Origin: Pseudolabrys sp.
GTDB lineage: Bacteria > Pseudomonadota > Alphaproteobacteria > Rhizobiales > Xanthobacteraceae
Direction: 5' to 3'
DNA length: 38,515 bases
Assembly: GCA_009694265.1 (NCBI GenBank)
Contig: SHVM01000012.1
Location: forward strand, 1-38,515
The position numbers were made by a program, and so were the translations under genes. Positions 31,953-38,515 of this stretch are shown piece by piece; the first letter of the stretch is position 1; every line of letters starts with the position of its first letter. The notes under the pieces are model-generated. The model made no database searches. It was given only the letters and a program-made list of their open reading frames with translations, and was not told the DNA's origin.

Positions 31953-33266
31953 TCAGTTCTTCTCGATCCGGATCACTTGCGGCGTGCCAGAGATCACCCT
32001 ATCGCGGCCCACCGCGGCAAGGGCCTTTCTAACAGCATCTTCGCTGGTGGCGTAAGTAATGAGAATAACGGGAACCGGCCCATTCTTGCTCTCGGCCCCG
32101 GCGGCGCCCGCGGCGTGGCGCTGCACGATGGATTCAAGCGAAATGTCCTGCTCGGCGAGCCTTGTGGCAATGGTCGCCACGGTGCCGGGCTTATCGCGCG
32201 CCAACAGCCTTATGTAGTAGCCGCCCTCGTGGCGCTGCATCGGCGCCTTGCGCACGGTTGTGAGCCGCGCGGTCGGCAGCCCGAATGGCGCAGTCTTGAT
32301 GCCGCGCGCGATATCGGCGATGTCGGAGAGCACCGCCGAGGCGGTCGCGGCGCCGCCGGCGCCCGGGCCGACCAGCGTGAGCGGATTGATGCCGGCTGCG
32401 TCGATGGTGACGGCGTTCGTCACGCCCATCACCTGCGCGATGGAGGAATCCTTGCGCACCATGGTGGGGTGCACGCGCTGCTCGATGCCCTTAGGCGTCT
32501 TCACCGCCACGCCGAGCAGTTTCACGCGATAACCCAGTTCGTCGGCAGCGGCGAGATCGGCCGGCGCAATCGAGGAAATGCCTTCGACATAGATCGCGCT
32601 TTGGTCGGCCTTGGTGCCAAACGCGAGCGACGCCAGGATCGCGAGCTTCTGCGCGGTGTCGTGGCCCTCGATGTCGAAACTCGGATCGGCCTCCGCATAG
32701 CCGAGGCGCTGGGCTTCCTTCAGACAATCCGCGAACGGCAGCTTGTCCTGTTCCATGCGCGTGAGGATGTAATTGCAGGTGCCGTTGAGAATGCCGTAAA
32801 TGCGCTCGATTTTGTTACCCGCGAGTCCCTCGCGCAGCGTCTTCACAATCGGGATGGCGGCGCCGACCGCGGCTTCGAAATCAAGCGCAACGTGATGTTT
32901 CTCGGCGAGGCCTGCAAGTTTGACGCCGTGCTTGGCAAGCAGCGCCTTGTTGGCGGTGACCACCGATTTGCCCGATGCCAAAGCCGCCTCGACGGCGCTC
33001 TTAGCTGGACCGCCGGCGCCGCCGATCAGCTCAACGAACACGTCGATGCCGGGCGCTCTGGCGAGCGCCACCGGATCGGAAAACCATTTCATTTTTTTGA
33101 GATCGATGCCGCGGTTCTTGGCGCGCGAGCGCGCGCAGACCGCAACGATGTCGATGGCGCGCCCGCAACGCGCGGTCAACTGCTCGCGTTGACTTGCGAC
33201 CTGGGCGACCAAGGCTGAGCCGACCGTGCCCAAACCGGCCACACCAACTTTTAGAGGTGCAGCCAT
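31953..33266 (-). CDS. hom: Homoserine dehydrogenase
   Basis: Reduces aspartate semialdehyde to homoserine for threonine and methionine synthesis. The 437 residues have an N-terminal dinucleotide site (GVAGLGTVGSALV), the catalytic domain (GILNGTCNYILTRM; EAQRLGYAEADPSFDIEGHDTAQKL) and a C-terminal ACT domain (YYIRLLARDKPGTVATIATRLAEQ) that usually mediates feedback inhibition by threonine. It starts two bases after the stop of the aminotransferase gene. Confidence 0.96.
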   Translation of the reverse strand: MAAPLKVGVAGLGTVGSALVAQVASQREQLTARCGRAIDIVAVCARSRAKNRGIDLKKMKWFSDPVALARAPGIDVFVELIGGAGGPAKSAVEAALASGKSVVTANKALLAKHGVKLAGLAEKHHVALDFEAAVGAAIPIVKTLREGLAGNKIERIYGILNGTCNYILTRMEQDKLPFADCLKEAQRLGYAEADPSFDIEGHDTAQKLAILASLAFGTKADQSAIYVEGISSIAPADLAAADELGYRVKLLGVAVKTPKGIEQRVHPTMVRKDSSIAQVMGVTNAVTIDAAGINPLTLVGPGAGGAATASAVLSDIADIARGIKTAPFGLPTARLTTVRKAPMQRHEGGYYIRLLARDKPGTVATIATRLAEQDISLESIVQRHAAGAAGAESKNGPVPVILITYATSEDAVRKALAAVGRDRVISGTPQVIRIEKN

Positions 33267-33268
33267 GA

Positions 33269-34486
33269 TCAGCGCCGCGTGGCGAGCGGAACGACGTTGT
33301 GAAGCTGTTCCGGCGCGGTGTCGAGGAAGCGGCGGACATTGCGCGCGGCCTGGCGGATGCGTTGCTCGTTCTCCACCAGCGCGATGCGCACAAAGCCTTC
33401 GCCATATTCGCCAAAGCCGATGCCGGGCGAGACCGCGATATCGGCCTTCTCGACCAGCAGCTTGGAGAACTCCACGCTGCCCAGGCTCTTGAACGGCTCC
33501 GGGATCGGCGACCAGGCAAACATCGAAGCGCGCGGCGATGGCACATGCCAGCCGGCGCGGTCGAAGCTTTCCACCAGCACATCGCGGCGGCGCTTATAGG
33601 TTTCGCGCATCTCTTTGATGCAGTCGTCGGGACCGTTGAGGGCGGCGGTCGCCGCCACTTGAACGGGGGTAAATGCGCCGTAGTCGAGATAGGATTTCAC
33701 CCGGCCGAGCGCCGCGATCACCCGCTCATTGCCGACGGCAAAGCCGATGCGCCAGCCCGGCATCGAATAGGTCTTCGACATCGAGGTGAACTCGACCGCG
33801 ATATCGTTGGCGCCCGGGATCTGCAGCAGCGAAGGCGGCGGATTGTCGTCGAAATAGACTTCCGCGTAAGCCAGATCCGACAGCACCAGCAGGCTGTGCT
33901 TTTTCGCGAAGGCGACGAGGTCCTTATAGAAGTCGAGCGTCGCGACATAGGCGGTCGGATTGGCCGGATAGCAGACCACCAGGACCTGCGGCTTCGGGAT
34001 CGAATGAATGATCGCGCGTTCCAGCGTATGGAAAAAATTCGGCGTCGGCTCGGACGGCACCGAGCGGATGGCGCCGCCCGCCATCAGAAAGCCGAAGGCG
34101 TGGATCGGGTAGCTCGGATTGGGCACCAGCACGACATCGCCCGGCGCGGTGATCGCCTGCGCCACATTGGCAAAGCCCTCCTTGGAGCCGAGCGTGGTGA
34201 CCACTTGCGTGTCGGGATTGAGCTTCACGCCGAAGCGGCGCTCGTAATAGGCAGCTTGCGCACGGCGCAGGCCGGCAATGCCGCGCGAGGCGGAATAGCG
34301 GTCGGTGCGCGGCTTGCCCAAGGTCTCCTTGAGCTTGTCGATGACATGCGCGGGCGCCGGCAAATCCGGATTGCCCATGCCGAGGTCGATGATGTCGGCC
34401 CCACCGATGCGGGCTTTTGCCTTGGCCTTGTTCACTTCTTCGAACACGTAGGGCGGCAAACGGCGGATGCGGTAGAATTCTTCCAT
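33269..34486 (-). CDS. alaC: Class I/II aminotransferase, AlaC-like (alanine transaminase)
   Basis: A 405-residue PLP enzyme of fold type I. It matches E. coli AlaC closely in RLPPYVFEEVN, DIIDLGMGNPD, VTTLGSKEGFANV and VLVPNPSYPIHAFG. The PLP lysine is in SMSKTYSMPGWRIGF. Related enzymes are often labelled LL-diaminopimelate aminotransferase, so exact substrate use is uncertain. Its tight link to hom suggests a role in amino-acid supply. Confidence 0.86.
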   Translation of the reverse strand: MEEFYRIRRLPPYVFEEVNKAKAKARIGGADIIDLGMGNPDLPAPAHVIDKLKETLGKPRTDRYSASRGIAGLRRAQAAYYERRFGVKLNPDTQVVTTLGSKEGFANVAQAITAPGDVVLVPNPSYPIHAFGFLMAGGAIRSVPSEPTPNFFHTLERAIIHSIPKPQVLVVCYPANPTAYVATLDFYKDLVAFAKKHSLLVLSDLAYAEVYFDDNPPPSLLQIPGANDIAVEFTSMSKTYSMPGWRIGFAVGNERVIAALGRVKSYLDYGAFTPVQVAATAALNGPDDCIKEMRETYKRRRDVLVESFDRAGWHVPSPRASMFAWSPIPEPFKSLGSVEFSKLLVEKADIAVSPGIGFGEYGEGFVRIALVENEQRIRQAARNVRRFLDTAPEQLHNVVPLATRR

Positions 34487-34558
34487 CGTCTCAAACCTTC
34501 AAACTCATGTGCTGGCTGCCTTCTCCAGCCGGCAGGCGTTACCCCCGGCTGGCTTTTA

Positions 34559-34951
34559 TCACGGGTTGGTCTTGACGCCAGCGGGCGGAACAATAATGGG
34601 GTTACTGGACTGACTTTTACTGGCGGGCGCAGTCTTTTTGGCGGTCCCGACTTGGCCTGGTTTTTGGCCTTCGCGGGCTTCCTGCCGGTCGCGGGCCGCG
34701 CGCAGCTCATTTTCCAGCTTGTATTGCTCGTCCTCGTTCATGGGCGCGGTTGGCCTGGCCGGCGGCATGTCGTGTACGGCCGGGTACTGGTAGGGCGTCA
34801 CCGGGCGCATTGGGACGCCTTCCGGGAGGCCACCCAAGCTCTCCGGCAATCGGTCGGAAAGCGGCTGGACTGAGCAGGCAGCCAAGCTCAACCCCAAGGC
34901 CGCCGTGGTAGCGAAAGTCGTCATTATCGATCGAGATAGCGCTCGCGGCAT
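34559..34951 (-). CDS. Small lipoprotein (hypothetical)
   Basis: A 130-residue protein with a lipobox (LSLAAC) after a hydrophobic leader, so it is probably anchored to a membrane by its N-terminal cysteine. The mature part is proline-rich (VTPYQYPAVHDMPPARPTAP). It then has a short charged helix (EDEQYKLENELRAARDRQEA) and a disordered tail. The ATG at 34951 gives the n-region PRALSRS; an ATG at 34924 is an alternative. It lies 72 bases upstream of alaC and diverges from phaC. Function unknown. Confidence 0.72.
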   Translation of the reverse strand: MPRALSRSIMTTFATTAALGLSLAACSVQPLSDRLPESLGGLPEGVPMRPVTPYQYPAVHDMPPARPTAPMNEDEQYKLENELRAARDRQEAREGQKPGQVGTAKKTAPASKSQSSNPIIVPPAGVKTNP

Positions 34952-35060
34952 GCTTGGCAAACCTATCGGCTGAAGGCAAAATCGATGCAGACTCAATGAA
35001 TTATAGCATAAATCGGCTATCCGGCTATTATGGCCTGAGCAAGGTCATCAGCCGGCAACA

Positions 35061-35076
35061 GACCCCACGCGGGGTC
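35061..35076. promoter_or_regulatory. Palindrome GACCCC-ACGC-GGGGTC in the phaC promoter region
   Basis: Perfect six-base arms lie about 80 bases upstream of the phaC start in the 207-bp divergent gap with the lipoprotein gene. The AT-rich stretch around 34995-35035 (with CGGCTATCCGGCTATTA, a short direct repeat) could hold promoter elements. It does not resemble a PhaR site I know. Confidence 0.35.
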
Positions 35077-35158
35077 AACTGCGGACGAAACCATGCGATG
35101 AAACGCGCCTTGCGATGGAACGCCGTCCGCGCCACTTGTCTTGGTGGGGACCGACAGT

Positions 35159-37024
35159 ATGCTGATGGACAAGCCCACCACCGGAGCGGCCAAGGAGCCG
35201 AGCCAAAAGTCAGCACAAGAGCCGGCTAACGGACCCGCCACGCCCGGCGCCGTCAACATCGAGCTCTTCGCGCAAAATCTCGCGCGCATGATCGAGGAAG
35301 GCGGCAAGGCGCTCGCCGCCTATATGAAGCCGCGCGAGGACGGCACCATCAAAGGAGAGTTGTCGGAAGACGTGACCGACATGGTCAAGACCGTCGGCCA
35401 GGTGGCGGAATATTGGCTGTCCGACCCCAAACGCGCGGTCGAGCTGCAGGCAAGCCTCGGGCGCGCTTATCTCGATTTGTGGGCCGGCGCCGTCAAGCGC
35501 ATGGCCGGCGAGCCGGCCGTGCCCTCCGTTTCGCCCGATGCGAAAGACAAGCGCTTCACCGATCCGGAATGGTCGCAGAACCAGTTCTTCGATTTCCTCA
35601 AGCAGGCCTATCTGCTCACGGCGCAATGGGGCGAGAAACTGGTGAACGACGCCGACGGCGTGGATGAGCATACCAAGGCGAAGGCCGCGTTCTACGTCAA
35701 GCAGATCGGCAACGCGATCTCGCCGTCGAATTTTGTGCTCACCAATCCGGAACTCCTGCGCGAGACGCTGGCCTCGAACGCCGGCAACCTGGTGCGCGGC
35801 ATGCGCATGCTGACCGAGGACATCCAGGCCGGCCACGGCAATCTCAAGATCCGCCAATCCGATGCATCGCAGTTTCAAGTCGGGCGCAATCTCGCGCTCA
35901 CCCCCGGCAAGGTCGTGTTCCAGAACGATTTGATGCAGCTCATTCAATATGAGCCGGCAACCGAGCAGGTGCTGAAAGTTCCGCTGCTGATCGTGCCGCC
36001 CTGGATCAACAAGTTTTACATACTCGATCTCACGCCGGAGAAATCCTTCATCAAATGGTGCGTCGACCAAGGCATCACGGTGTTCGTGATCTCCTGGGTT
36101 AATCCCGACGCGCATTTGGCGAGTAAAAGTTTCGAGCAATATATGAACGAAGGCCCGATCGCCGCGCTGGACGCGATTGAGGCAGCCACCGGAGAAAAGA
36201 AGGTCAATGCGATCGGCTATTGCGTCGGCGGTACATTATTGGCGATCGCGCTGGCCTATCTGGCGGCGAAGAAACAGGACCGCGTGCGCTCAGCCACCAT
36301 GTTCGCGGCGCAAGTGGATTTCACTCATTCCGGCGATCTCAAGGTGTTCGTCGATGAGGAGCGCATCCAGCAGCTCGAAGCGCATATGAAGGAACAGGGC
36401 TATCTGGAAGCCTCGCGCATGGCCAATGCCTTCAACATGCTGCGCTCCAACGATCTGATCTGGCCCTACGTGGTCAACAATTACATGCGCGGCAAGAAGC
36501 CGGTTCCGTTCGACCTTCTGTACTGGAATTCCGACGCCACCCGCATGCCGGCGGCCAACCATTCGTTCTATTTGCGCAATTTCTATCTCGACAACAAACT
36601 CAGCCAGGGTGAGCTGGAAATAGGCGGCATCAAGCTCGATCTGCGCAAGGTGAAAGTGCCGGTCTACAATCTCGCCACCCGCGAGGATCACATCGCGCCG
36701 GCGAAATCGGTGCTGGAAGGCTCCAAATATTTTGGCGGGCCGGTGAAATACGTGCTCGCCGGCTCCGGCCATATCGCCGGCGTGATCAATCCGCCCGGCA
36801 TACCGAAATACCAATATTGGACCGGTGCGGAACCGAGCGGCGCCGATGTCGACGCGTGGTTGAAGACGGCGACGGAACATGCCGGCTCGTGGTGGCCCCA
36901 TTGGCTCGATTGGCTCAAGGGCGCGGATGCCGAAACCGTGCCGGCGCGCACGATCGGCGGCGGCAAGCTCAAACCGATCGAAGACGCGCCGGGGTCTTAC
37001 GTTAAAGTACGGAACTGGGATTAA
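35159..37024 (+). CDS. phaC: Class I polyhydroxyalkanoate synthase
   Basis: Polymerises hydroxyacyl-CoA (usually 3-hydroxybutyryl-CoA) into storage granules. The 621-residue protein has the lipase-like box GYCVGG with catalytic C355, general-base D510 (REDHIAP) and H538 (GSGHIAGV). The N-terminal PhaC_N region includes [16 protein letters not shown], and the size fits class I. The ATG at 35159 follows GGTGGGGA; a TTG at 35141 is possible. phaA and phaB are not in the window. Confidence 0.95.
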   Translation: MLMDKPTTGAAKEPSQKSAQEPANGPATPGAVNIELFAQNLARMIEEGGKALAAYMKPREDGTIKGELSEDVTDMVKTVGQVAEYWLSDPKRAVELQASLGRAYLDLWAGAVKRMAGEPAVPSVSPDAKDKRFTDPEWSQNQFFDFLKQAYLLTAQWGEKLVNDADGVDEHTKAKAAFYVKQIGNAISPSNFVLTNPELLRETLASNAGNLVRGMRMLTEDIQAGHGNLKIRQSDASQFQVGRNLALTPGKVVFQNDLMQLIQYEPATEQVLKVPLLIVPPWINKFYILDLTPEKSFIKWCVDQGITVFVISWVNPDAHLASKSFEQYMNEGPIAALDAIEAATGEKKVNAIGYCVGGTLLAIALAYLAAKKQDRVRSATMFAAQVDFTHSGDLKVFVDEERIQQLEAHMKEQGYLEASRMANAFNMLRSNDLIWPYVVNNYMRGKKPVPFDLLYWNSDATRMPAANHSFYLRNFYLDNKLSQGELEIGGIKLDLRKVKVPVYNLATREDHIAPAKSVLEGSKYFGGPVKYVLAGSGHIAGVINPPGIPKYQYWTGAEPSGADVDAWLKTATEHAGSWWPHWLDWLKGADAETVPARTIGGGKLKPIEDAPGSYVKVRNWD

Positions 37025-37060
37025 GCAGGGACTTGCGCAAGCGCTCCAGGATGGCGTAAT

Positions 37061-37086
37061 ATGACCATGGTCATGACTATGGTCAC
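37061..37086. promoter_or_regulatory. Two tandem operator-like palindromes upstream of the toxin-antitoxin genes
   Basis: ATGACCATGGTCAT (37061-37074) is a perfect palindrome. ATGACTATGGTCAC (37073-37086) repeats it at a 12-base step with 12 of 14 identical. The pair ends 15 bases before the antitoxin start, as expected for cooperative autorepression by a Phd-type antitoxin with its toxin. Confidence 0.75.
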
Positions 37087-37101
37087 CATGAGCGGCACCC
37101 G

Positions 37102-37335
37102 ATGACAAAAATCATGAAAGCCTCCGAATTCAAGGCCAAATGCCTGGCGGTGATGGACGAAGTGGCCGAGAGCGGACAGGGCGTTGTGGTCACCAAAAAC
37201 GGCAAGCCGCTGGTCGAGCTGGTTCCGCACAAGCCTAAGTCAATGCGCGGTCTGCTCGGACTTTTGAAGGGCGACCTCGTGATCAAGGGCGACATTATTT
37301 CGCCGATTGACGTCGAGTGGGACGCGATGAAGTGA
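37102..37335 (+). CDS. Phd/YefM-family antitoxin
   Basis: A 77-residue antitoxin. Its N-terminal half is the Phd/YefM DNA-binding fold (KASEFKAKCLAVMDEVAESGQGVVVTKNGKPLVELVP). The C-terminal half (RGLLGLLKGDLVIKGDIISPID) is the toxin-binding tail. It should neutralise the PIN toxin and repress its own promoter at the tandem palindromes upstream. Its stop overlaps the toxin start by four bases (GTGA). An ATG at 37114 is an alternative start. Confidence 0.9.
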   Translation: MTKIMKASEFKAKCLAVMDEVAESGQGVVVTKNGKPLVELVPHKPKSMRGLLGLLKGDLVIKGDIISPIDVEWDAMK

Positions 37336-37730
37336 TCCTGCTCGACACTCACGTCATCATTTGGCTCACAACCGGCGATCCGGCCCTGGGACGAAAAAGC
37401 CGAGCCCTTTATGAGCAAGCGCGCGAAAACAATGAATTGGCGGTGAGCGCCATAAGCTTTTGGGAATTAGCCATGCTGGTGGTCAAAGGACGACTTGGCG
37501 CGGCCAACTCCCCCGCACAGTACCGTGCCAGAATCATTGACGCCGGTGCACAAGAACTCGCCGTCACCGGCGACATCGGCATCCTCGCCGCCGGGCTCGA
37601 TCTCCATGGCGATCCCGCCGACCGCTTCATCGTCGCCACTGCGATCGCGCATCAAGCAATACTGCTTACCGCCGATAAGACGCTGCTGCGCTGGCGGAAT
37701 AAATTACCGCGCCAGAACGCGGCGAAGTAA
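37332..37730 (+). CDS. VapC-type PIN-domain toxin
   Basis: A 132-residue PIN-domain RNase toxin. The acidic active-site residues appear as D5 (LLDTHVIIWL), a glutamate in ISFWELAML and an aspartate in HGDPADRFIVATA. The start is GTG at 37332, overlapping the antitoxin stop, so toxin translation depends on antitoxin translation; a GTG at 37317 would add five residues. All catalytic positions are intact, so it is likely functional. Confidence 0.9.
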   Translation: MILLDTHVIIWLTTGDPALGRKSRALYEQARENNELAVSAISFWELAMLVVKGRLGAANSPAQYRARIIDAGAQELAVTGDIGILAAGLDLHGDPADRFIVATAIAHQAILLTADKTLLRWRNKLPRQNAAK

Positions 37731-37840
37731 CGCAAGTCAAGCCAGGCCGGTAACGGCATGTTTATGCAGACGCCCCGTGACAGCGGCGCCCGCACCCACT
37801 AGTCTCGCGCCCGCCGGCAACTCGAACCATGGGGATGGCG

Positions 37841-38239
37841 ATGTCCAAGGAACTGATATGGCTGACGCTGACGGTCATCCTGACCGGGCTGATGTGGGTG
37901 CCCTACATTATCGACCGAATCATGGTGCGCGGCGTGATGGGCGCGATGGCCAATCCCTCGCGCAAGGACAAGGCGCAATCGCCCTGGGCGATGCGGCTTT
38001 ATTTCGCCCACAGCAACGCGGTCGAGAATCTGGTGATCTTTGCAGCTCTGGTGATGATCCTCGACAGCCTGGGCCATTCCACGCAGAGCACGGCGATCGC
38101 CTGCGCGGTTTATTTCTGGGCGCGGCTCGCGCATGTCGTCGTCTATGTGATGGGCATCCCCGTGCTGCGCACTCTGGCCTTCGCCGTTGGCTTCCTGGCG
38201 CAAGTCGCACTGGTGCTGGCGGTGTTCGGGAAGCTGTAG
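37841..38239 (+). CDS. MAPEG-family membrane protein
   Basis: A 132-residue protein with four hydrophobic segments, related to membrane-associated proteins in eicosanoid and glutathione metabolism. Features include SPWAMRLYFAHSNAVENLVIFAALV and CAVYFWARLAHVVVYVMGIPVLRTLAF, typical of bacterial MAPEG proteins. The ATG at 37841 has GGGGA five bases upstream; ATGs at 37829 and 37835 are also in frame. Bacterial function is unknown. It converges with argC, four bases away. Confidence 0.85.
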   Translation: MSKELIWLTLTVILTGLMWVPYIIDRIMVRGVMGAMANPSRKDKAQSPWAMRLYFAHSNAVENLVIFAALVMILDSLGHSTQSTAIACAVYFWARLAHVVVYVMGIPVLRTLAFAVGFLAQVALVLAVFGKL

Positions 38240-38243
38240 CCGA

Positions 38244-38515
38244 TCACGGAAACAGCGCAACCTGCTCCAGCCCCAGGGTCTCGGGATAACCCAGCACCAG
38301 GTTCATGTTCTGGATGGCCTGGCCGGAGGCGCCCTTCACCAGATTGTCGAGCGTGGCGATAATGATGGCGCGGCCTTCGATGCGGTCGTTCGCCACGCCG
38401 ATGAAGGTCATGTTCGAGCCGCGCACATGCCGGCTCTGCGGCACCTCGCCAAAGGGCAGCACATGCACGAAGGCCTCCTTCGCGTAGAACTTTAAAAGTA
38501 TTGCGTGAAGGTCTT
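38244..38515 (-). CDS. argC: N-acetyl-gamma-glutamyl-phosphate reductase, C-terminal part (runs off right edge)
   Basis: Third enzyme of arginine biosynthesis, reducing N-acetylglutamyl phosphate. Only the last 90 codons are visible. They read LKFYAKEAFVHVLPFGEVPQ, then SRHVRGSN and the hallmark DNLVKGASGQAIQNMNLVLGY, ending at the TGA at 38244-38246. The frame is open to the window end. The catalytic cysteine lies outside the window. Confidence 0.93.
   Translation of the reverse strand, partial: DLHAILLKFYAKEAFVHVLPFGEVPQSRHVRGSNMTFIGVANDRIEGRAIIIATLDNLVKGASGQAIQNMNLVLGYPETLGLEQVALFP

Noticed and set aside
33299-34873. 524-codon plus-strand frame opposite alaC and the lipoprotein gene
   Set aside because: Spans two real genes on the other strand and has shadow-like composition.

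Overview
The window is GC-rich (about 60% or more), densely coded chromosomal DNA. Gene content and style point to an alphaproteobacterium of the order Hyphomicrobiales (Bradyrhizobium/Xanthobacteraceae-like); this is inferred from the protein families and their neighbours, not from a marker gene. No rRNA, tRNA or CRISPR array was seen. No stretch longer than 300 bases lacks a gene.

Left part (1-7.4 kb). The first 52 bases are the 5' end of an IS630-type transposase running off the window. Next comes a complete elongation factor P module: epmB and epmA on the minus strand, divergent from efp. It is followed by a leaderless periplasmic-binding-fold protein (DHP-decarboxylase-like), a secreted M23-type protein with an altered metal site, and a Tat-type MltB-family lytic transglycosylase.

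Second part (7.4-14.9 kb). A plus-strand operon encodes a ThDP-dependent 2-oxo-acid decarboxylase/acetolactate-synthase-like enzyme, a NitT/TauT-type ABC importer (ATPase and two permeases) and an aldehyde dehydrogenase. A minus-strand pair faces it: a second DHP-decarboxylase-like protein and a ModA-like protein. All three binding-fold proteins lack a convincing export signal, so the importer has no obvious periplasmic receptor here. This may be an undescribed uptake and decarboxylation/oxidation pathway.

Central part (14.9-27.1 kb). This is a sulfur-oxidation (Sox) island. Read on the minus strand the order is soxW, soxY, soxZ, a fused soxX-soxA gene, soxB, soxC, soxD, a monohaem cytochrome, then a flavocytochrome c sulfide dehydrogenase flavoprotein (soxF/fccB), closed by a strong hairpin. 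To the right lie a secreted helical protein of unknown function with an MFS transporter, then soxV (ccdA) divergent from soxS and soxR. SoxR has the two cysteines, 66 residues apart, expected of BigR/SqrR persulfide sensors. A perfect ATTC-N8-GAAT palindrome lies before soxC. Thiosulfate would be bound to the SoxY arm by SoxXA, hydrolysed by SoxB and oxidised further by SoxCD; SoxV, SoxW and SoxS would supply reductant or repair.

Right part (27.1-38.5 kb). A TctC/Bug binding protein and two small exported proteins are followed by a housekeeping minus-strand run (alaC-like, hom, glpX, recJ). Then come a small lipoprotein, divergent phaC (polyhydroxyalkanoate synthase), a Phd/VapC toxin-antitoxin pair with tandem operators, a MAPEG protein, and the 3' end of argC at the right edge.
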